A stretch of 64,000 bases of DNA from Atriophallophorus winterbourni (taxonomy: Eukaryota > Platyhelminthes > Trematoda > Plagiorchiida > Microphallidae): positions 1 to 64,000 of the forward strand of contig JACCGJ010000303.1 in assembly GCA_013407085.1 (NCBI GenBank), given 5' to 3'. The position numbers and the translations under genes are program-made. This document shows positions 55,810 to 64,000 of this stretch, one piece after another; position 1 is the first letter of the stretch; each line of letters opens with the position of its first letter. The notes under the pieces are model-generated. The model was not told the DNA's origin. It was given only the letters and a program-made list of their open reading frames with translations, and searched no databases.

Positions 55810-57238
55810 CAAGTCTGGAGCCAGACAAGTGCCAAGCAATATGAAGCAGGAAAAGCAGATAAACAAGCGCGTGGAAAAGGGAAAGCAGGCAAGCGGAATA
55901 CGGGAAGGGTGGGACCTAAAAAGCTGCTCAACCTAAGATAGGACACAGCCACACTGGGATGAGTTGCCTACACCTCGAATCAAACATGAATTCAAGCAAA
56001 TGCTGCGAACATGAGAAGAGACATCCTTTCACTGTCACGCATTATGACAAGCTTGCCTCGATACTTCCCTTGACAGCAGACAATATTAATCAAACGCTCC
56101 AAGAATATGTCTACAACAAGACTGCGATTGAACGCGAGTTTGGGCTACATCACTAAGGGTAAGAAGCCACAACGAATTCCCATGTTTTGAACCCCAACCA
56201 GGAAGACGAATCGCGCCAACTGCAGCTAGTTTAACAGTCAAAGTCTTCATCTGCGTGAGCCAATTAATCCGAAACAGCGTTAGCAAAAGGATGATTTCCC
56301 ATTCGCAATATTATTGTTTTTCTAACGCGATTTTGTTTATGTTAGAATAACTGCACGATTAATAGAGTCGAGTATGCAGATGTTCGGTATTTTGCATACA
56401 GTATTATATTATATTTGCACAATCTGATACAGATATAGTGCCGTTCAACATAAACAATGAGATGTACAAAGCGAGAAGGGGGTACGAAGCGTTGTCATCG
56501 GCATAGTTGAACGTAGGCATGATACTACCCGGTTGCCTACACCGAAGTAGGGTTTGCATACAGAGCTTTGACTGGACCAGACCTGTTTTCATACCATAAC
56601 ATACAGCACTCATTTCAAGTAAAAATGTGATTCAAGCAAGAGGGTGTTAATATAGCGTCGCGTTACATGAGACATGCATGAGCATTTTTTTCTAATTTGA
56701 CATCAGAAAAGAATTACCAACGTTTGTCAACATATGCTTCCGAGAATATACGATGATATTGCAAATGATTATAGCACATGAAGAATATCAATTGGATAAG
56801 GTTGAAGTTTAAAACCCATTTTTTTTACAGCGAATGAGTTTTCATCTATCAATTCTCTTGCTTCGATAGACAAAAAAATTGGTATTCGGTTCTACTAATT
56901 TCGATTTATTTTGTAGGCTTCAATAAAAATACACGGATACGTTGATATGCTTTAAACACCTGCACTTGTTTCATCAGTTATATATATAGACATGAATCAG
57001 AATATGACTAGATTACTACAAATACAGTGTGAAATAAGAAAAGTTGGATGCAACCTTGAAGAAAATCTGCCCGCGTTCTTTTCTTTTCACTTTTACTTTA
57101 GTTCAGTTTAAGCAGCAATGGGTTAACTCGAGAAAGGCGCATTCCTTGGTCTTATTTGATGGAGTGTAGCAATTAAAATGATATCGAACTCAAAAATCCT
57201 GCCTTATTTGACAGCTTGTTGTGTTTCAAAAACTTCTA
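55810..57238. other. Intergenic, nothing firmly recognised
   Basis: A segment at 55804-55840 (GAAGCACAAGTCTGG, AGCCAGACAAGTGCC) is distantly like the family A end. Open frames at 55959-56156 and 56404-56613 show no family signature. Confidence 0.35.
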
Positions 57239-58884
57239 TCAGTATCGGTATCAGTATCAGTTCAGTTCAGTTCAGTTTGCACAGGACAGTATGTGGCTAA
57301 CAAGCCAATCGAGCGTCCAGAATTTCTTTCGGTGGAAAGCTGCAGAGAAGCACCCACCACTGCCAAAACGTTTATTATTTTTGTCTATTTAAAATCTTTG
57401 CCGATCGCGAAGCCAAGAGATTATCCGGTTTGAATTGAGGAAGCACCGCGTTATAGCCGATGTTGGAAAAAGAAAAAGCAATTTCTCTTCACCAACATAG
57501 TAAGAGGTCAGCTGAAGTAGCATCGTGTATAATAAATGTAAAACACAGAGAATTCTAGCCTTCACTTTATTTACGGGATAACGCTAAAAGACGAAATACC
57601 AAGGCTTGTTTAGCAATTAAGGAGAGTATTCGGGAAAAAATTACCCCAGTTGCGGTCCAAACCCTGCTTGAAACTAGAGACGGTACTGCAGGATATAAGT
57701 TCTTCTGGGAGAATGTTCCAGAAGTTTACAACCCTAAAGCTGAAAAGTGTTTCCTGGTGTCTAGCCGACATCGTTTCTTAGTAATTTTAGGTGAGTGTCC
57801 CCAAGTGCCCAGCTCGGGGCTTAAGGTAAAGAAGTCGTTCATTTGCACGCCACTCAAACCCTTCAAGACCTTGAAGGTTTCTATTAAGTCACCTCCTAAA
57901 CGACGGCGCCTAAAGGAGCAAAGATCGAGAGACATTAGGCGCGCAGCGTACGGTTTCCCTCGCTGACCTTCAATCATGCGAGTTGCGAGGCGCTGTACGC
58001 TTTCAAGTCTAAGGATGTCCTTTTTCTAGTGAGGACACCACGCCCGAACACAGTATTCGAGATGCGGCCGAACTAATGACTTGTAAATCGGGTCTTCTGC
58101 TCGATAGCACTGATTTCAGCCGAAAGAGTACCTTGCGTGCACGCTGAGCCGCAGCGGCACATTGGTCCTCATATTTAGGGTCAGCCCTAACCAGTACTCC
58201 CAAATTCTTGACACACTGTGTGGCGTTAACACTGAGGAAATTCCCCGCCACCAGGACCGAAATCTTATCAACCAGTGCTGACAATAGTTGGCTCTTATTT
58301 AGGTTCAGTGGGATGTCCCACTGGTATGACTAGTTTATGACCCGCTCAAGGTCGTGCAACGAGGTAGCTTCGTCCGTTGATAAGATGAATTTCACATCGT
58401 CCGCGAAAATGAAGCATGGGCACTTCAATGCAGAGGACAAGTCATCGATGAAATTCAGGAATAGAAGAGGACCGAGTACCGACCCTTGGGGTACGCCACT
58501 GATCACGTCGGTTTGATTTGACAGCGTAGATCCTACCTGTGAGGAAGGCCTTTATCCAAGCAAGTAGACTACCCTGTATGCCATTTGCTGCTAGCTTAAT
58601 CTCTAGAAGGTGGTGATTTACGGAATCGAAAGCCTTGCTGAAGTCTAAGTAGAGGGCTTCGACAGGTTTCCCTTCATCCATCCTTTTAGTGGCAGTATTG
58701 AGAAAACTAAGAAGGTTAGTCATGCAGGATCTACCTTTAAGAAATCCATGCTGAGTTACACTCAACAGAGTATGCCGACAAAGAGGCTGCCGGATTTTGT
58801 CACGCAGCAGTTTTTCCATTACTTTCGAGACGATGCCAGTCAGGCTGACCGGTCTATAGTTACCAACAGTTACCATCAGCATCA
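57239..58884 (-). mobile_element. CR1-like LINE copy E1 (5' truncated)
   Basis: Minus strand, in order: VGNYRPVSLTGIVSKVMEKL, TQHGFLKGRSCMTNLL, LYLDFSKAFDSVNHHLLEIK, GVPQGSVLGPLL, FADDVKFIL, NLGVLVRADPKYEDQCAAAA, HLEYCVRAW, RMIEGQRGKPYAARL. The coding end near 57.6 kb is followed by a 3' UTR of about 350 bases and an (AACTG)n tail at 57250-57280. Frameshifts near 57.74 and 58.5 kb. The endonuclease is missing. Its truncated 5' edge abuts the tail of copy E2. Confidence 0.8.
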
Positions 58885-59796
58885 GTTCAGTTCAGTTCAG
58901 TTGCACAGGACAGTAAGTGGCGAAAGAGCTAATCGAGCGGTTAGATCGAATTCCAGACAACTTAATCCTTTGACAACCTTAGAGGTCTCTATAAGATCGC
59001 CCCTAAGTTGCCTCCTCCTAAGTAAGAAAACTGCAAGTGATAATAGACGATTTTCAGAATTGGTGTATGCTAACCCCTCGATAATGCGAGTGGCCAGCTT
59101 CTGTACCTTTTCTAGCTGCACGATATCCTTCTGGTAATATGGCTTCCAAGCCTGGATACAGTATTCTAAATGTGGCCTTACTATTGCCCTGTAGAGGGGC
59201 AATAGCACCTCAGCTTTTCTGCAAGTGAGGGCTGAACGTGGTCGAAAGAGTTCCCTCCTGGCCGTTTGAGCTGCAGCAGCACATTGGTCAGCCCACTTAA
59301 AGTTTGCGGAGACTACGATCCCTAGGTCCTTAGTAGACTTTACCCTATGGAACTCCGTGCGAGCTGAGGGCTTGGGCACAATCATGTTGCCTGCCAGTGT
59401 AGAGAGCAATTGACTTTTATATAGGTTAAGGAAAAGGTTACTTACCCTTCCATGCTGTTACAGCTTCCACGTCACTTATCAGATCGGAGTTATCCGACCT
59501 ATCGACAATTTCAACGTCGTCAGCAAACATATAACAGGGTGAGCGCAGTTGGTTGGCTAGATCATCATTGAAGATGAGGAACAGCAACGGCCCCAAGACT
59601 GAGCCCTGGGGAACCCCACTCGTTACATGCGCACTTGCGGAGTGAGTATCATCTACCCTGACAGTAAAGGATACGGTCGCTAAGTAATGCTCGAATCCAG
59701 CCCGGAAGGTTCCCTGATACTCCTATGGCTGAGAGTTTGAGAAGCAAGAGCCTATGGTTAACTGATTCAAAAGCCTTACTAAAGTCGTATCTGTAT
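58885..59796 (-). mobile_element. CR1-like LINE copy E2 (5' truncated, short 3' UTR)
   Basis: The frame 59409-58897 reads STKDLGIVVSANFKWADQCA, RAIVRPHLEYCIQAWKPYYQ, KLATRIIEGLAYTN; upstream remnants include KAFESVNHRLLLLKL. The tail (AACTG)n at 58884-58905 directly adjoins copy E1. Most of the 3' UTR is deleted. Confidence 0.75.
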
Positions 59797-61185
59797 CAGC
59801 AGTTCAGTTCAGTTCAGTTCAGTTTCACAGGACAGTAAGTGGGTAACGAGCCAACCGAGCGTCCAGAATATCTTTCGGCGGAAAGCTGCAGAGAAACAAT
59901 CACCACTGCAAACGCGTTTTTTTCTTATTGTGCTTTGGATTTCCTTGACGATCGCAACGCAATGAGATTATCCGAGTTGCATTTAGGAAGCACTTCGTTA
60001 TGAATAATGCTGGAAAAATAGAAATGAATTTTTATTCACCAGTACGATGAGAGGTAGGCTAAAGAAGAGTTGTGTATTTAAAAAACAGAACTCTAGCTTT
60101 CACATTATTTACCAGACAACACTAAAAATGGTGAACTACCTAATATTACATTGCAATTAGTGTGAGTATTCAGGAAAAAGCTTAACACAGATGCGGTGCA
60201 AAACGTTATTAAAACTCGTGACAGAAATGAAGGATATAAGTTCTCCTGGAAACCAATTCTGGAAATTTACCACCTTGAGGCTGAAAAAGTTCTTCCAAGA
60301 GTCTAGTCTACATAGCTTCTTAGCAAGTTTGAGTGAATATCCGCTGATGACTAGCTTCGAACATAGAGCGAAGAAGTCGTTTATGATAACGCCACTTAAC
60401 CCCTTCAAGATCTTGAAGGTTTTAATTAAGTTACCTCTTAAACGATGGCGCGTAAGTGAGAAGAGATCTAGGGACTTCTGGCGTGCAGCGTAAGTTTTCC
60501 CTCGCTGACCCTTAAACATGTCAGTTCCGAGACGCTGTAAGCTTTGGAGTCGAACGATGTCCTTCTTGTAGTAAGGGCACCACGCTTGGACACAATATTC
60601 TAAATGCGGCCGAACTAATGTCTTGTAAAGTGGCAGGAATACATCGGGTCTTCTGCTGGATCACACGGATCTCAGCCGAAAGTGTACTTTACGAGCATGT
60701 TGAGCTGCAGCGGTGCATTTGTCCTACCATTTGAAGTCAGTCATAACTAGAACTCAAAATTCCTTAATACGATGTGTGGCGCTAACAGTGAGAGAATATC
60801 CCGACACCTGAACTGAAATCTTATCATCCAGTGCTGACAAGAGTTGGCTCTCATTAGGGTTCAGTGGGAGGTCCCACTGGTATGACCAGTTTATGACCCA
60901 TTCAAGATCGCGCAACAAGGTATCTTCAACCGTAGATCCGATTAATTTTCATATCATCCGCGAAAATGAATCACTGGCACTTTAATGCAGAGGTCAAATC
61001 ATGGATAAAATTCAGGACTAGAAGAGAAAGGAGTACCGACTTTTGGGGTACACCATTGATCAAGTCGGTTTGATTCGACAGCGTGAATCCTACCATAACT
61101 CGGAATGTCATACCTGCAATGAAGGCATTTATCCAAGCAAATAGAAGGCTTCGACAGGCTTCCCTTCAACCATCATTTTAGTGAC
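59797..61185 (-). mobile_element. CR1-like LINE copy E3 (5' truncated)
   Basis: Minus-strand pieces: DLEWVINWSYQWDLPLNPNE, SALDDKISVQVSGY, LVRPHLEYCVQAWCPYYKKD, MFKGQRGKTYAARQKSLDLF, VVNFQNWFPGELISF, stop near 60157. The 3' UTR runs to an (AACTG)n tail at 59796-59822. Many stops in the RT part. Confidence 0.75.
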
Positions 61186-61186
61186 A

Positions 61187-61430
61187 CTATTGATTGATAT
61201 AATCTTGAGGGTAATGGTCCGGAATAAGCATCTCCCATCTTTCGGCCAGCCCATGTTTGAACGCATTTATTGAGGCTGCCGAAATTCGTTCTCCGGGTGA
61301 GTTCCACGCGTTCACTACACCGATGCTAAAGAAATGCTTCCGGGAATCCAGCATGGTGTGCAGTTTACTGAGGCTGTGACTGTGCCTATGTGTACCAATC
61401 AGAGGATTGAACCGAAACAATTCATCGAAT
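61187..61430 (-). pseudogene. CR1-like LINE C-terminal fragment E4
   Basis: FRFNPLIGTHRHSHSLSKLH, DSRKHFFSIGVVNAWN and SINAFKHGLAERW: the last 75 codons of a CR1-type protein. Confidence 0.6.
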
Positions 61431-61559
61431 TGGAATACATAATTCTGTTTGCAACCTTGATATTACCTTGTATAGGAGTAACAGCACATCGGCTTTTCTG
61501 CAGATCGGTGCTGAACGTGGTCGTAAAATTTTCTCCTGGTATTGTCGTCCAAGTTCGAA

Positions 61560-62350
61560 GCTGTTAGACATTTAAAATACCTACCACAACCCGGCAAAAG
61601 CGATCGTGTACGGACAAGCTTCGAAACCTTACTGCGTTTTCACAAACCTATTGCTCGGCCTGGACGCAATTTTAGGCTTGTAGACTGGGGTTTACTTACA
61701 CAGATTTCAAAATCTTCCCTCTCTCCCTAAGATTTCAAAGTATGTGGGAACTGGGATAGAATTTGTAAGTATCTAAAAGAGTTGCAAGACAAGCACGCTA
61801 TGCTTCAAGTCGTGAAAAAGCATCTAAGTCTGCCATGGTGGACTCCTCGAGTTCGTCGGTCTACAATTAAACGGGATCACTTGTGGCGGCAATATAAGCT
61901 ATCTCTCACTTCTGAATCTTGGGTCCGCTATAAAACCCTTCGGAACGCTTGGGTTAAAATAGAGCGTTTGCTCTTACAGGAGTTTGAGTTTTGCATAGCT
62001 AGTGATGCTTAATCCAATCGTAAATAAATTTAGAGTTACGCCCAAGCCAAAGGCAAAACTATGGAACGCATTAGAGATTTGAAACTGAAGGACGAAAAAC
62101 AAGCTGATATAGACATGTCAAAATCGACCGCCATCTCTAGTTTCTCCAGTGGCGTTCAGCGACGAGATAATTCTTTAAATGCTCCGTCTTGGTAGTTTCA
62201 TCGACTACCTGGTGCACATGCACTAGATGAGCTGTCTTTCAATGAATCAGTGGTAAAACACAATTATTCATGTTTGCGCTGAGGGACTAGACGGTATCCA
62301 CTCAATGATGCTAAAAAATCTCAACACAGTGCTTACAGAACCTTCATACA
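61560..62350 (+). pseudogene. CR1-like LINE linker and RT N-terminal fragment E5
   Basis: Plus strand: GKSDRVRTSFETLLRFHKPI, LPWWTPRVRRSTIKRDHLWR, RYKTLRNAWVKIERLL, then in other frames ALDELSFNESVV and a piece of the finger motif. It is the segment between endonuclease and RT, opposite in strand to E1-E4. Confidence 0.6.
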
Positions 62351-62516
62351 AGCTCTTCAATTCATGCCCGTTCCTTCAGTTTTTATTTTGCAATAGCCAC
62401 TGATTGATTTAAAACAAATTCAACGTTGACTTCGATTATATTTATTCAATTTTCTACGGCGTAACAACATACCATCTCGCTTTATTTTCTACGAACATTT
62501 TTTCTTCTCATTGTTT

Positions 62517-63256
62517 GACTCGAGAGGGTGAAGCGTCTCGAAACTCGCATGATTGAGGGTCAGCATGGTAAACCTTATGCTGCATGCCGGAAGTTCCTAG
62601 ATCTTTGCTCACTTACGCGCCGTCGTTTGAGAGGTAACTTAATGGAAACCATTAAGATCTTGAAGGGGTTAAGCAGCGTTATCATAAACGATTCCTTTGC
62701 ATAAAGTCCCAACCTATACACCAACTGGCATTCACTCAAACTTGCTAAGGAGCGATGTAGACTACACAACGGGAAAAACGTTTTTGGCCTCAGGGTGGTA
62801 TATTTCTGGAATAGCATTTCGGAAAATCTTATATCCTGCAGTTCTGTCGCGAGTTTTACGAACGGTCTGGACCGCATCTCGGGTAAGCCTTTTACTAAAT
62901 ACTCCCCCAAATTGCTATGCGTGATTATGTAGGTCACCATTTTCAGCTTTATCTGGTAAATAAAGTAAATGTTAGAGTTCTTTCTTCAATACACAAGTCT
63001 TCTTTAGCAGAAATCTCACCGAAGTGGTGAAGAGAAATTGTTTTTTTATTTTTTCCAGCATCATTCATGAAGAGTTAATACCTAAATATAACGCAAAAAA
63101 TCTCTTGCCTTCGCGATCGTAGAGGATATCTAATGCGCAATAAGAAAAAACGCTTTGCCAGTGGTTGTTGCTTCTGCGCAGCTTTCCACCGAAATAAATT
63201 CCGGACGCTCGATTAGCTCGTTAGCCACTTACTGTCCTGTGCAACTGAACTGAACT
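62517..63256 (+). mobile_element. CR1-like LINE 3' end copy E6 with TGAAC tail
   Basis: RLETRMIEGQHGKPYAACRK, RRRLRGNLMETIKILKGLSS, then stop-broken C-terminus to about 62930. A 3' UTR ends TGTGCAACTGAACTGAACT at 63256. It matches the E1-E3 tails in inverse orientation. Confidence 0.7.
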
Positions 63257-63935
63257 GGCCCTCGTCGTCAGCATACATAAATCAGGGGGACCGCAGTTGG
63301 TTCGCTAGGTCATTAATGGAGATGAGGGGTAGCAATGGACCGAAGCCTGAGCCCTGGCGAACACCAATCTTTATATCCGTACATGCTGAGTATGTATCAT
63401 CTAACCTGACATTAATGGAACAGTCACTAAGAAAAGCGCGAATCCAGCCCAGTTGGATGGCTGAGAAATTTAGAAGCGAAAGCCTGTGATTGACTGCTAA
63501 AGTCAAGATAGAAGACTTCTGCATCCATAGCATCATCTATCATCTTAGTGACCTGTTTTAGCTAGCACAACAATTTAGTCAGACATTATTTACATGTTTG
63601 GAATACGTGTTTCGTGGCATTCAGTAGAAATTGTTTGGTTAGCTATCCACATTTCTATAAACTTACATAATACACTAGTGAGTCTAACCAGATAGCAATT
63701 ATTATCACCGAAGAAGCTCCTCTATTATGGATAGTTAATACGACGGCTGTTCTCTAGTCCAAACGAACGGTACCCTGTCTGTGGGATGTTCTAAAATTTT
63801 CTGTGATCGTCGAAGCTAATCTAGGAGCTAGCAGTCTGGTCATTCGTCGATGGACGTTACGGGGCCTTACCCACTTGCTTTATGCTAGGCCAGCCAATAA
63901 ACGCACGGCATTGTTTACCTCGAATGTTAGCTCGC
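63257..63935 (-). pseudogene. CR1-like LINE RT fragment E7
   Basis: Minus strand: LASTITENFRTSHRQGTVRL, HNRGASSVI (finger region), LGWIRAFLSDCSINVRLDDT and KIGVRQGSGFGPLL (altered GVPQGS.LGP). Copy E6 has inserted at its 3' side, near where the FADD motif should be. Confidence 0.6.
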
Positions 63936-64000
63936 TGCAGAGGGGCGGTCAGTGAGTGCAGAATGAAGTGATGGCGCATAGACGTTCGAGTTTTCATCTT

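Overview
The window is eukaryotic and looks like the nuclear genome of a parasitic flatworm, most likely a digenean trematode. The reasons are spliced genes with consensus GT..AG introns, a gene built from 21-nt micro-exons, a heavy load of decayed retroelements (RTE-like, CR1/Jockey-like, Ty3/gypsy and Penelope-like), and hammerhead-ribozyme repeats of the kind known from schistosome satellites. The species cannot be fixed from sequence alone. No bacterial, phage or CRISPR features are present.

Layout. From 1 to 5.4 kb: non-coding DNA with short repeats, a 584-bp piggyBac-like non-autonomous element, copies of a hammerhead-bearing repeat (family D) and an RTE 3' end. From 5.455 to 14.701 kb (+): a micro-exon gene predicted to encode a secreted protein of about 80 residues from eight coding exons, five of them exactly 21 nt and all in phase 1. 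Its sixth intron holds a tandem array of roughly 235-bp units with hammerhead cores on the sense strand. From 14.9 to 23.4 kb: RTE and CR1-like remnants and microsatellites.

From 23.437 to 27.421 kb (+): a three-exon BTB-BACK gene whose BTB domain is split by a Lys/Ser/Pro-rich SPKK block. The interval 23.776-31.671 kb recurs at 32.672-39.99 kb after a 1000-N gap. This is best read as two haplotype contigs placed in tandem, with a recent real duplication as the alternative. From 52.637 down to 39.204 kb (-): a five-exon WDR20/DMWD homologue. Its last exon and poly(A) signal lie inside the second duplicate, and an orphan copy of that exon lies in the first. The BTB and WDR20 genes are convergent.

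The WDR20 introns hold a Penelope-like GIY-YIG fragment with a hammerhead, a nested Ty3/gypsy element, two copies of an RTE-derived short element with target-site duplications, and a SINE-like family (A) with a tetranucleotide tail. From 53 to 64 kb the DNA is almost entirely retroelement debris, including at least three CR1-like copies joined head to tail at AACTG-repeat tails.

The genes do not form a pathway. The most notable content is (i) the micro-exon gene, (ii) a retrozyme-like hammerhead repeat family co-resident with hammerhead-bearing Penelope-like elements, both sitting sense-strand in host introns, and (iii) the BTB protein interrupted by a DNA-binding-like SPKK insert. All calls come from reading the sequence; no database search was run.
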